Source of the DNA: Nitrosomonas marina
GTDB lineage: Bacteria > Pseudomonadota > Gammaproteobacteria > Burkholderiales > Nitrosomonadaceae
Length of the DNA: 64,000 nt
Direction: 5' to 3'
NCBI RefSeq assembly: GCF_900110145.1
Contig: NZ_FOCP01000005.1
Coordinates: 1 to 64,000 of the forward strand
Part shown: positions 45,298 through 53,442 of the stretch, one piece after another
Position numbering within the stretch: position 1 is the first letter of the stretch
Layout of the letters: every line of letters starts with the position of its first letter
The notes under the pieces: generated by a model
What the model was told of the DNA's origin: nothing
Seen by the model: the letters and a program-made list of their open reading frames with translations, nothing else
The model's database searches: none
Program-made: the position numbers and the translations under genes

Positions 45298-45595
45298 CTA
45301 AAAGTCTATTAAATTTTGCTTTTAACATTACCGCTGTTCCGTAGAAGATAAACCGAGCACCTGCAGCAACAGATTGGTTGCAAGAAAATCCGGGCGATGA
45401 AGTGAAACACCTTAAAATCTGGTAACCGCAGCAGAAGCAAAGAGCAGCGGGAAGATTACAAAGCATCTGGAAAGTGTGGATAACGTTTAAAACAAAGTTG
45501 TTGACACCGGTTTCAATGACCCCGCATTACACGGTCAAGTTTTAAACAGTGACAACAGCTCCACTGTGTAAAAACTTCCTTGAGACATTCTATTT
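45298..45595. other. Gene-free gap with an IS21-like end
   Basis: No coding frame is supported. TGTGGATAA at about 45477-45485 precedes the inverted IS21-like end at 45499-45516 and a direct, diverged copy at 45540-45557. Confidence 0.5.
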
Positions 45596-46495
45596 TTAGT
45601 TAATAAAAGGGTTGGCTCTTAACCGTTCGACGGACAGGTCTATGAAAGTGCGTATTTTTGCGGTGGTTCGACGTCCTTCAAGATGAATAATATGAATCGG
45701 AAGCGGGTCTGATTCGTACGCGTCGAGTACTTTCTGCAATCTCCCTTCTTGAATATCCTCCCCAACCTGATAGGACATCAACCGCGTGACACCGCAGCCC
45801 AGGATAGCGGCATTCAGCGCAGCGCCGTTATGGTTGCAGTCGAGGTGCGGCATAATCTTGACTGTTTCTTTTGTACCGGAGGCTGCGAACTTCCACGATG
45901 TTGACGGCTCAACCGTTGAGGCCATGATGATCTTGTGGCCGACTAAATCGGCGGGGCACTTCGGAATGCCGTAAGTTGAAAAATACCCGGGAGACCCGCA
46001 GACGACGCGGTTGACATTCCCCACATGCGTCGCATAGAGGCCTGAGTCTTGCAAGTGGCCAATACGGATTGCAATCTCCAGACCTTCTTCCAACAAATTG
46101 CAGACACGGTCGTAAAACACGGTCTTTACTGAAACATCCGGGTAAAGTCCCAGATACTCGGCGACAATGGGCATGATGTATTTCTGACCGAACAATACCG
46201 GGGCGGTAATGGACAAAGTCCCCTTTGGGTTTAGATAACTCCCGGACGCCGCCGCTTCTGCAAGTTCCAGATCTTCGAGGAGTTGTCTCATGTCCGTTAA
46301 AAACCGTTCGCCTGAATCGGTCAGGCGAACATGCCGCGTTGACCTGTTAAACAGTTTTACTCTCAAAGATGCTTCCAGCTGAGCAATCGCCCGAGTTACC
46401 GCAGGCGCCGAAATATCAAGATTACGGCTTGCCGCCACAAAACTTCGATTGACAGCCGCCTCGACAAAGATACGGATTGTTTCCAGCTTATCCAT
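45596..46495 (-). CDS. LysR-family transcriptional regulator
   Basis: The 299-residue protein has an N-terminal winged helix-turn-helix (about 1-60, VAASRNLDISAPAVTRAIAQLEASL) and a LysR substrate-binding domain (about 90-295). It closely resembles the CrgA/DmlR-like branch. It is divergent from a carboxymuconolactone-decarboxylase-family gene, which it probably controls. A palindrome TTCATTAATGAA lies between them. Confidence 0.9.
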   Translation of the reverse strand: MDKLETIRIFVEAAVNRSFVAASRNLDISAPAVTRAIAQLEASLRVKLFNRSTRHVRLTDSGERFLTDMRQLLEDLELAEAAASGSYLNPKGTLSITAPVLFGQKYIMPIVAEYLGLYPDVSVKTVFYDRVCNLLEEGLEIAIRIGHLQDSGLYATHVGNVNRVVCGSPGYFSTYGIPKCPADLVGHKIIMASTVEPSTSWKFAASGTKETVKIMPHLDCNHNGAALNAAILGCGVTRLMSYQVGEDIQEGRLQKVLDAYESDPLPIHIIHLEGRRTTAKIRTFIDLSVERLRANPFIN

Positions 46496-46567
46496 TGAAT
46501 ATTCATCCTTATCATAAGATTATTATTACGATAACAGCAATAGTTAATTATTATTTTAGCCAATTAT

Positions 46568-46579
46568 TTCATTAATGAA
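46568..46579. promoter_or_regulatory. Candidate LysR operator
   Basis: TTCATTAATGAA is a perfect 12-bp palindrome with flanking TTA and TAA symmetry, lying in the 132-bp divergent region between the LysR and AhpD-like genes. Its core fits a LysR-type T-N11-A layout only loosely. Confidence 0.35.
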
Positions 46580-46627
46580 TAACTGTATAGTCATTACTCC
46601 ATTCACTCAATGACAAGGAGAACAGTT

Positions 46628-47176
46628 ATGTCACGCATACATACACCCGCATCAATCCACGACGCACCGGAAGCTTCAAAAGGATCGCTTGAAGCAGTGA
46701 ACAAACTGCTGGGAAGTGTTCCAAACCTGTTCCGTATCGTTGCCAACAGCCCCGAGACGCTTGAAGGCTATCTGGGGCTGAACGGTGCACTTGGGAAGGG
46801 CTCACTTTCACCGCAAATACGCGAGCGCATTGCACTGGCTGTTGCCCAGATCAATGGTTGCAATTATTGCCTTGCGGCCCACAGCTACCTTGGCACCAAT
46901 CTTGCCAGACTGAGCAAAGCCGAGATTGAAGCGGCCCGCAGAGGAACATCCAGCGATGCGAAGGCTGCTGCCGCAGTCAGTTTCGCCGTCAAGATCACCA
47001 GAAACCGGGGCGCCGTCTCTGATAGCGACTTGCAGGCAATTCGTGATGCAGGCTACAGCGATGCTGAAATTGTTGAAATCATCGGTAATGTCGCACTCAA
47101 TACCCTGACCAACTATATCAATGAAGTTCTGGGTACTGAAATCGACTTTCCGGTCGTTGATACACTCGCGGCCTAA
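46628..47176 (+). CDS. Carboxymuconolactone decarboxylase/AhpD-like peroxidase family protein
   Basis: The 182-residue protein has the AhpD-type redox site GCNYCLAAHS (Cys78, Cys81, His85) preceded by LSPQIRERIALAVAQING. Relatives reduce peroxides or act as antioxidant partners. AAGGAGA lies 8 nt before ATG 46628, so that start is preferred over 46610. It is divergent from the LysR gene, which suggests response to an oxidant or small ligand. Confidence 0.85.
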   Translation: MSRIHTPASIHDAPEASKGSLEAVNKLLGSVPNLFRIVANSPETLEGYLGLNGALGKGSLSPQIRERIALAVAQINGCNYCLAAHSYLGTNLARLSKAEIEAARRGTSSDAKAAAAVSFAVKITRNRGAVSDSDLQAIRDAGYSDAEIVEIIGNVALNTLTNYINEVLGTEIDFPVVDTLAA

Positions 47177-47442
47177 ACCCTGGCGTAGAACGGGTGGCGA
47201 TGATCGTCACCCGTTACCGTTGTAGCAACAACAGATTTTAATGTATCTGTAAAGTGAACACTCGGGGAAATGCCTGGATTGGCACACGGAACGGCGAATG
47301 TGTAACAAAAAACAGAATTTAAGCGCAAATTGACGGCAGTTCCATTCTCCATTCGCTTTGTTTTTTCGGTCCGTCAGACAGCGATAATTCACGCTTGAAC
47401 TGTCGTGTATGCCTGAACTGCCAGTAACCGACTTCAACAATT

Positions 47443-48204
47443 TTAATTTTTCGGAATACTGATCAGGCCATTAACGAGTGATGTAACATTGGAAATCAAC
47501 CGTTTAAGGGAACTGTCAGCGCCCACTTCATATTCGCGAAGCAGCGCCCGCACTATTCCTATATCGGCCAACGGCAATAGATTGCTTTCAAGCAGTTTGG
47601 TTATGGCAATGAGCACGCGATAGCGAACATGCAGTCTTTTTGCGCCCGGCGCGGCTTTAAGCAGTCTTTCGGCATCACCGGTCTCAGCCGACAGTATGAT
47701 GGATTCAGCCAGTCCGATCAGCAGCCCTTCGTGGTTCTCATGGGCAAGCTGATCTTTATTGATCCTGTTTGAGACAATATAAAACGCCATTTGTCCCGCC
47801 GCCGCGTTTTTTGCTCTTGTACGTTCCGAGTAATCCGGAAGATTGATCGCCATGTAAGCATCGGCCATTTCCCGCAGATGAGCGTCAATATCCTGCAAAC
47901 CGGTTTGCTTCAGCGCCTTGATTCCGAGTGGCTGTGCTGCCTTGAAATGCTGAAGTGCCAGCGATTTGACCTGGTCCTGCTCCGCCTGCATGGATACAAT
48001 ACGCGCTTCCTGCGCTTCGACAACCGCCTTGATTTCTACACCTTCTCTGGTAATTGAAACAGCACTGCTCTTGTCTTCGATTCTTTTTGCAAGCGCCGAA
48101 ATCACGCTTCGCAATTCCTTACGGGCTATGATGGCAATACCGATTGCGGTCGCCGGCCATGCAATATACCCGATCAGTGTGACAAATGCCTCAAGGTAGT
48201 CCAT
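47443..48204 (-). CDS. Membrane-anchored protein of unknown function
   Basis: The 253-residue product has an N-terminal membrane helix (about 6-26, FVTLIGYIAWPATAIGIAIIA), a predicted coiled coil (about 30-90, RIEDKSSAVS and VEAQEARIVSMQAEQDQVKSL) and a mostly helical C-terminal half. No family was recognised. It is inside the segment bounded by IS21-like ends and faces away from the AhpD-like gene. Confidence 0.6.
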   Translation of the reverse strand: MDYLEAFVTLIGYIAWPATAIGIAIIARKELRSVISALAKRIEDKSSAVSITREGVEIKAVVEAQEARIVSMQAEQDQVKSLALQHFKAAQPLGIKALKQTGLQDIDAHLREMADAYMAINLPDYSERTRAKNAAAGQMAFYIVSNRINKDQLAHENHEGLLIGLAESIILSAETGDAERLLKAAPGAKRLHVRYRVLIAITKLLESNLLPLADIGIVRALLREYEVGADSSLKRLISNVTSLVNGLISIPKN

Positions 48205-48438
48205 TCTCAGCCTCCCAGCAGGCTAACAGATGTTATAACCTAGCATCTTCCGGCCAACACCAGAGAAAGACGCGCAAGTCTGTTAAACCGGTTCCTTGTT
48301 GACAATTATTCCGGAAAAAAACGGGACCCACAACAGAATTTTTTTCCTCGCATACACACGACAGCCAGATCGCCTATTAATTGCTTTAAACCGGTATCAA
48401 CACACATATCCAATAACTGCTAATTTTTGAATCGAGTC

Positions 48439-48813
48439 ATGAAAAATTTCCTTACCCTGCTGATGATCCCGATTTTGACCGGTGTTATTCCACATGCAGA
48501 ATCAGCAGAAATCAAATTATGGATAGAGAAAGATGTAGCACTAGACAACCAGGTTACTATCACCCCGTATGCCAAAGCATTGCGTACATGCAATTTGCGA
48601 TATACGCTCGAGGTAGACAAACAGGGAAAATCCGGGCGTTCCAGCACGCGGCAAAGCGGTAAATTGTTATTACAGCCCAATCAACCGAAAGCGATTTCCA
48701 CATCGTCTTTTAATTTAAAAGCAAACGATCACTACCAGATCAGGTTCAAACTGTTTGACAAGAACAAACTGGTAGCAGAACTGGTGTCGGAAACACCTGA
48801 CAATCTTCCTTAA
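48439..48813 (+). CDS. csgH: CsgH-like curli assembly chaperone
   Basis: The 124-residue secreted protein has a signal peptide (NFLTLLMIPILTGVIPHAESA) and a beta-sandwich domain with IKLWIEKDVALDNQVTITPYAKA, the YTLEVDKQGKSGRSSTRQSG segment and a final KLVAELVSE strand. This fits CsgH, which holds back CsgA amyloid polymerisation in the periplasm. ATG 48439 is used; TTG 48427 would add four residues before the signal. No other csg gene is adjacent. It lies 37 bp after an IS21-like end. Confidence 0.6.
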   Translation: MKNFLTLLMIPILTGVIPHAESAEIKLWIEKDVALDNQVTITPYAKALRTCNLRYTLEVDKQGKSGRSSTRQSGKLLLQPNQPKAISTSSFNLKANDHYQIRFKLFDKNKLVAELVSETPDNLP

Positions 48814-48888
48814 AACACCCTTCCGGTATGATCTCGCTGCAGCAGCAGCGGTATTACATTCATTGTTTAGCCTGCAATTAAAAAATTG

Positions 48889-49206
48889 TCAGAAATGCAC
48901 TGCAAGCCAGACAGTTTCCTGTTCCGGATCAGTCCAGCTGACCCTGTGTTTTTTGTGTGAAGGGATATGAATATAATCACCTGCATCCAGATGGACTACA
49001 GTTTGATCATCGAACATTAACGCGGCACGCCCCCTTAGCACCAGCACCCATTCATTTCTTGGCTGATCATACCAGCCGTTAACCGGCGATTGATGGCCTC
49101 TGGAAACAATTCTCTCGATGGTGACGCTGTCGCTCTGCTGCAGCACTTCAAACATCTCTGAATCCAGTTTGGCGGGAATTGCAGAATAGATATTTTCAGG
49201 CTTCAT
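48889..49206 (-). CDS. Small cupin-domain protein
   Basis: The 105-residue single-domain cupin has RNEWVLVLRGRAALMF and HLDAGDYIHIPSHKKHRVSW, holding the typical metal-binding Glu and two His positions. Such small cupins bind metals or sugars or act as isomerases; no specific role is assigned. It is convergent with the CsgH-like gene. Confidence 0.75.
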   Translation of the reverse strand: MKPENIYSAIPAKLDSEMFEVLQQSDSVTIERIVSRGHQSPVNGWYDQPRNEWVLVLRGRAALMFDDQTVVHLDAGDYIHIPSHKKHRVSWTDPEQETVWLAVHF

Positions 49207-49509
49207 GAAAATTTATTACAATAGATCAAACTTGCCCGGAATGACTGTTGACAGTTGCTTACGTTAAGATGCGATGAGAAGAAAAATCAAGGCTGAAGCA
49301 ACGCCACGCCCACCTCTTTGCCACACGCCGAATATTCTACAAGCAACAACTTTCGCTAACCGGCACCATAAGAACGATGTTCGGTATTTAAATTCCTGAA
49401 AACAGCTGGCAGGCACAGCCATCGAGAAACAGGCGATTAATTCAGAGCCAGTGATAGCCCCGGTGTAATGACCTGTGGTCTCGATGTACTGCAAATCAAT
49501 CAAACAGGA
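49207..49509. other. Gap between cupin and cytochrome P460 genes
   Basis: No supported gene or strong regulatory signal was found; a 79-codon minus-strand frame here has no binding site or recognisable sequence. Confidence 0.4.
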
Positions 49510-50034
49510 TCAGTGGTTTTTTACAAAATCAACCAATTTCTGATATGTAAACAGATAATCCTGTCCAGAAAGCGGGGTGTGGCATTGTACGCAATTCAGA
49601 TCATTGCTTTTCTCAGTCCCATCCGGATTATAAACCGCAAAACCCCAGTTACCCGTGCGGTCTTCAGCTGAATATGCGTCATCCCAATTATCACGGTTTT
49701 CCATAACAGCAACAGCAGCCAGCGAATCTATGACAAAAATACCGTCATCACCGGGTATCGGCTTTCCATCTGCACCGGTTTTCGTACTGTAAATTTCCAT
49801 TACCACTACAGAACCCGGATCTCCTTTTTGATCTGATTTATAACTGTTTATCGCCGTATCATTGGCGTAAAGCCTGGCAACCTGTGTCTGATTGGCACGA
49901 TTTGCCGTGGCATATTTGGTAAAGGTTTTTGCATAGCCTTCCGGGAACTTAACAAATTCCGGGTTACCACCGCTATGTGCATAAATAGGCGTTACTGCCA
50001 GTAGCACTGCAACTATTCTCAAAATTCCTTTCAT
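49510..50034 (-). CDS. Cytochrome P460-family c-type haem protein
   Basis: The mature protein is periplasmic, with a signal peptide (about 1-19, ending IYA) and one c-haem site, CVQCH (148-152). The P460 fold (PF16694-type) is shown by PEGYAKTFTKY, RLYANDTAI, VVVMEIYS and RTGNWGFAVYNPDG. In ammonia oxidisers P460 oxidises hydroxylamine with NO to N2O using a Lys-haem cross-link. Lys66 lies where that Lys is expected in a rough alignment, but cross-linking is unproven. ATG 50034 is chosen because AAGGAG lies 7 nt upstream. Confidence 0.88.
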   Translation of the reverse strand: MKGILRIVAVLLAVTPIYAHSGGNPEFVKFPEGYAKTFTKYATANRANQTQVARLYANDTAINSYKSDQKGDPGSVVVMEIYSTKTGADGKPIPGDDGIFVIDSLAAVAVMENRDNWDDAYSAEDRTGNWGFAVYNPDGTEKSNDLNCVQCHTPLSGQDYLFTYQKLVDFVKNH

Positions 50035-50097
50035 CGTTTTCTCCTTATTCATGGTCGTCCAAAACAAAGTCCTCCCCCTATCATCCCCGTGAAGCTG

Positions 50098-50478
50098 CTA
50101 TTCTTTCAGACCTATTTCGCTTATGTCAATCACCAGTCGCAGCGATAAATAGATTACCAGTATGGATACAGCAAGGTGAACAATAAACAGAATGGGTTTT
50201 TCTTTTACTGCATCAAGTAATGTTTTATGCTTCCCGGTCTTCTTCAGACTGTCGTATTCTTCGCGCATCCTGATCGTTCGCGCCTGCTGATATTCATCCA
50301 GAAGCGCGCGCGCCCTATCGAACTGATTTTCATCCCTTAACCAGATGGCTGGCATGGAAACTCCCCAGTTACCTGCTGCTGTTTCAAAAAAATCAATATC
50401 GTTGTCACTCAGCAATGCGCGTACATCATTTGCCTCATCATCCGGCACGCCATTTAGTTTAAATAAAATTTTTGACAT
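50098..50478 (-). CDS. DUF6164-like small membrane protein
   Basis: The 126-residue protein has a soluble N-terminal ferredoxin-fold-like part (about 1-70, KILFKLNGVPDDEANDVRALL), a charged helix and one C-terminal membrane helix (about 97-116, ILFIVHLAVSILVIYLSLRL). It matches the DUF6164 pattern, whose role is unknown. It lies 63 bp upstream of the P460 gene on the same strand and may be cotranscribed with it. Confidence 0.6.
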   Translation of the reverse strand: MSKILFKLNGVPDDEANDVRALLSDNDIDFFETAAGNWGVSMPAIWLRDENQFDRARALLDEYQQARTIRMREEYDSLKKTGKHKTLLDAVKEKPILFIVHLAVSILVIYLSLRLVIDISEIGLKE

Positions 50479-50601
50479 TGAAAGAATTTTTTCTATAGTA
50501 CGTAAGCCAAGGATTTCTTATCTGAATGATGCTATCGTTGCGCTCATTTGATTGTCAAGTGATGTTATCACGGGCGAAATTAAACTATCATACAGGCCAT
50601 C

Positions 50602-51438
50602 ATGAAAAAAACAATTTTGATTACAGGCTGTTCAAGCGGTATTGGCTATTGCGTTGCCAAGGCGCTGCATACGCACGGCTATCGTGTTTTCGCCACTGCA
50701 CGTCGCCAGGAAAGTGTCGAGATGTTACTGAACGAGGGCCTGGAAAGCTTTCGTCTGGATCTGCAGGATTCAAATTCTATTGCTCAGGCCTTTGAGCATG
50801 TCATGCACCAGACGAACGGAGAGTTATATGCACTATTTAACAACGGTGCCTATGGCTTGCCAGGCGCAATCGAGGATTTGAGCCGAGATGCGTTGCGCGA
50901 TCAATTTGAAACCAACGTTCTGGGCTGGCAGGAATTAACTAATCTGGTCCTGCCTGTGATGCGCAAGCAGGGTTATGGGCGCATCATCCAAAACAGTTCG
51001 GTGCTGGGATTCGTATCACTGCCTTACCGAGGCGCCTATAATGCAACCAAATATGCTATCGAAGGGCTAAGCGACACCATGCGTCTCGAATTAACAGGCA
51101 GCAACATTTACGTCAGCCTGATTGAGCCCGGCCCAATTGAAAGCAAGTTCCGTGAAAATGCTGTCAAAATGCTGGCGAAATATGTTGATGTGGATAAAAG
51201 CATTCATCACGAACGCTATCGCAAAGCGCTCAAAAGACTGAATACAAAAGGGCCTGCCGTACCTTTCACGCTTCCACCCGAGGCTGTTCTTAGGCGTGTC
51301 GTTCATGCACTGGAATCGGATAAACCGCATCCACGTTACTATGTTACTTTCCCTACCTATCTGTTTGGCATACTCAAACGTTTCCTCAGCACGCGCACTC
51401 TTGATGCACTACTTGCCAGGTCCGGTGGCGATCACTAA
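50602..51438 (+). CDS. SDR-family oxidoreductase
   Basis: This 278-residue classical short-chain dehydrogenase has the cofactor motif TGCSSGIG (8-15), NNGAYG, Ser132/133 and the catalytic Tyr146-Lys150 pair (YNATK), with a normal length and a C-terminal hydrophobic stretch. It resembles YbbO-like NADP-dependent enzymes. Substrate is unknown. Only a weak binding site precedes the ATG. Confidence 0.88.
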   Translation: MKKTILITGCSSGIGYCVAKALHTHGYRVFATARRQESVEMLLNEGLESFRLDLQDSNSIAQAFEHVMHQTNGELYALFNNGAYGLPGAIEDLSRDALRDQFETNVLGWQELTNLVLPVMRKQGYGRIIQNSSVLGFVSLPYRGAYNATKYAIEGLSDTMRLELTGSNIYVSLIEPGPIESKFRENAVKMLAKYVDVDKSIHHERYRKALKRLNTKGPAVPFTLPPEAVLRRVVHALESDKPHPRYYVTFPTYLFGILKRFLSTRTLDALLARSGGDH

Positions 51439-51464
51439 TGGCAACCTGCTGTTTCTACTGAATG

Positions 51465-51498
51465 AACAAAAAAAACACCTCACTGAGACAGTGAGGTG
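51465..51498 (-). terminator. Rho-independent terminator of the outer-membrane protein gene
   Basis: CACCTCACTG (51476-51485) and CAGTGAGGTG (51489-51498) form a perfect 10-bp stem with AGA loop. The upstream A-run is a T-tract on the minus strand, so it ends minus-strand transcripts. Confidence 0.75.
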
Positions 51499-51620
51499 AA
51501 ACGGCTTCGTCACGAACTTGCCACTTTACAACCACTTTCATCGCTCAAACAACAACGATCTATTTGAAACGACGATGAAACAATCGGCTTATACCCACAA
51601 AAAAAGCGACTGTTTAGATT

Positions 51621-52514
51621 TTAAAATCCAATTCCTATATAACCGCCAGCTGTCATACCATCAACTTTGACGCCATCGGATTTCCCAGCTGTCAAATGAT
51701 AACGTCCATCGATTCCGACATAAAGATTCTTCCATACGTTGTAATCAACACCAGCACCAAACTGAACACCTGGTGTTAAATATGTGATCGATTCAGTTGT
51801 GGGACTGACTACATGAAGTGCCAGACCCATCGGTATTATCCACGGTCTGATCTTTGAACCTTCAAAAAACTTAATCTTTGGGGACGCCGTCAAAGTAAAC
51901 TGGCTAACAGTCACACTTCTTGGATTAACAACATCACTCACCAAGAGCGTCGGATGATTTGCCAAAGCATTACCTTGGACTGAATTGGAAAAATTTTTGT
52001 ATTCAAACATCAATTCTGCATACACTGAAGTTTTTGGCAGTAACCCCCAAACATCATCAGTCAAATTAAAATCAAAACCTGCACCTGTATACCAACCCTC
52101 TGTATCTGCCTGATCTTGAATTCCCAGAGGCGCTACATCACTTCGTATGCTGGACCCATCCCGTGGTTCTCTGGCATGTGTAAAACCACCCCGGAAAAAG
52201 ACCATATGCTTGCTTGGGCGCTCCTCTTTCTGAACTGCCGCCTTGGCAGCTTCCTCACGAGCTACAGTTGCCTGGGCCTTCGCCTCAACAGCAGCTTTTC
52301 TGGCTTCGACAGCTTGTGATGTAGATTCTGACCTCACCTTTTGTAATTCACTTTGTACAGCTCTAAGCATATTCTCTAATTCCTGAACCTTCTGTTCCAG
52401 GGCATGGGTTCTGTCATTCGCGAGAACCTGTGGCGCAAATGCCAGCATGCTTGTCAATATGAATATTCCAATCAAACCTCTGTCTAATTTTTTTCTATCA
52501 TGGAAATAATTCAC
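51621..52514 (-). CDS. Outer-membrane beta-barrel protein with N-terminal coiled coil
   Basis: From GTG 52514, with GGAGG 5 nt upstream, the protein is 297 residues. It has a signal peptide (RGLIGIFILTSMLAFAPQVLA), a coiled coil (about 33-90, ALEQKVQELENMLRAVQSEL), and beta-barrel strands ending GMTAGGYIGIGF, with a terminal Phe as barrel proteins have. TTG 52526 would only add four residues. The family resembles Nitrosomonas surface barrels of unknown role. A strong terminator follows and an FNR-type promoter precedes it. Confidence 0.8.
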   Translation of the reverse strand: MNYFHDRKKLDRGLIGIFILTSMLAFAPQVLANDRTHALEQKVQELENMLRAVQSELQKVRSESTSQAVEARKAAVEAKAQATVAREEAAKAAVQKEERPSKHMVFFRGGFTHAREPRDGSSIRSDVAPLGIQDQADTEGWYTGAGFDFNLTDDVWGLLPKTSVYAELMFEYKNFSNSVQGNALANHPTLLVSDVVNPRSVTVSQFTLTASPKIKFFEGSKIRPWIIPMGLALHVVSPTTESITYLTPGVQFGAGVDYNVWKNLYVGIDGRYHLTAGKSDGVKVDGMTAGGYIGIGF

Positions 52515-52671
52515 CCCTTCCTCCAAATATTATATTTATCTAATAACCATGTTTGCTAAATACCTTTACAATTAATACAAGAAGCCATATGTAATTCCTC
52601 TTTGCCAGACCGGACACAAAATTTTTAAAACTTGTTATTAACTTTTTCATTACTACAGCAAACCTTTGCTG

Positions 52672-52713
52672 ATAATATTCAAACATGACTGTTTTAATCT
52701 TGACCTGTATCAA
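52672..52713 (-). promoter_or_regulatory. FNR/CRP-family box with class II promoter
   Basis: TTGACCTGTATCAA (52700-52713) matches TTGAT-N4-ATCAA at 9 of 10 conserved bases. On the minus strand TATTAT (52677-52672) is a good -10 element, and the box centre falls at -41.5 from the predicted start. This is the class II activator position for the outer-membrane protein gene. The divergent aat gene lies 34 bp to the other side. Confidence 0.7.
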
Positions 52714-52746
52714 GTTAATGTTAATTTGTTTGATTGATCGTTATTT

Positions 52747-53442
52747 ATGGTTCAATTATTGTCCTCAGATACTTTGTTCCCACCGTTGGAAGAAGCATTA
52801 CTGGACCCCAACGGTCTACTGGCAATTGGTGGCGATCTATCAACCGAGCGCTTGATCAACGCATATCAAAACGGTATTTTTCCGTGGTTTAACGAGGATG
52901 AACCGATATTGTGGTGGAGCCCTGATCCACGAATGGTGCTGTACCCCAAAGAATTAAAAATATCCCGTTCGTTACGCAAATCAATCAATAAAAACAACTA
53001 CCACATTCGTACCGACAGCCAATTTGCTGCAGTCATGCAGGCCTGCGCCGCGCCACGCAAAAACCAGCCCGGCACGTGGATTCACCCAGAAATGGTTGCG
53101 GCCTATACCGCGTTGCATGAAATCGGCCTGGCGCACTCAGTAGAAACCTGGATCGACGATAAACTGGCAGGGGGGCTCTATGGCATAGCCATGGGAAAGG
53201 TGTTTTTTGGCGAATCGATGTTTTCACGAAAGCCGGATGCGTCTAAAATCGCATTTGTGTATCTGGTCAGACAATTACTCCAATGGGATTATGTTGTCAT
53301 TGACTGCCAGGTCAAAACGGCGCATCTGGCATCGTTCGGCGCACGTGAAATTCCCAGAGCTGAATTCAGTCAAATACTAACCACCTGGGCCAAACCAAAA
53401 GCACTGGAAAAAAAATGGGATTTTAGCTTTATGAATGAATGA
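52747..53442 (+). CDS. aat: Leucyl/phenylalanyl-tRNA--protein transferase Aat
   Basis: Aat adds Leu or Phe to N-terminal Lys or Arg, marking proteins for ClpAP by the N-end rule. The 231-residue protein has FPPLEEALLDPNGLLAIGGDL, NGIFPWFNEDEPILWWSPDPRMVL, GLYGIAMGKVFFGESMFS and a DCQVKTAHLASFGA segment. It overlaps bpt by 8 bp, so the two are translationally coupled. Confidence 0.96.
   Translation: MVQLLSSDTLFPPLEEALLDPNGLLAIGGDLSTERLINAYQNGIFPWFNEDEPILWWSPDPRMVLYPKELKISRSLRKSINKNNYHIRTDSQFAAVMQACAAPRKNQPGTWIHPEMVAAYTALHEIGLAHSVETWIDDKLAGGLYGIAMGKVFFGESMFSRKPDASKIAFVYLVRQLLQWDYVVIDCQVKTAHLASFGAREIPRAEFSQILTTWAKPKALEKKWDFSFMNE

Larger units (their letters stand above)
45499..48402. mobile_element. 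Candidate IS21-end-bounded segment (non-autonomous or relic)
   Basis: The left edge TGTTGACACCGGTTTCAA (45499-45516) matches the reverse complement of the right edge TTTAAACCGGTATCAACA (48385-48402) at 16 of 18 positions, and both run 5'-TG to CA-3'. Partial extra copies lie at 45540-45557 and near 48274-48307. The 2.9 kb inside encodes a LysR regulator, an AhpD-like protein and a membrane protein, but no transposase. No target duplication is obvious. The edges might instead be independent relics. Confidence 0.35.

Noticed and set aside
47207-47440. 77-codon minus-strand frame between the AhpD-like and membrane-protein genes
   Set aside because: No binding site, odd Cys- and Arg-rich composition and no recognisable domain.
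49264-49503. 79-codon minus-strand frame before the cytochrome P460 gene
   Set aside because: No binding site and no recognisable family; most likely chance.
50550-50562. TTGATTGTCAA upstream of the SDR gene as an FNR box
   Set aside because: The half-sites are only three bases apart rather than four and lack the full TTGAT-N4-ATCAA pattern.
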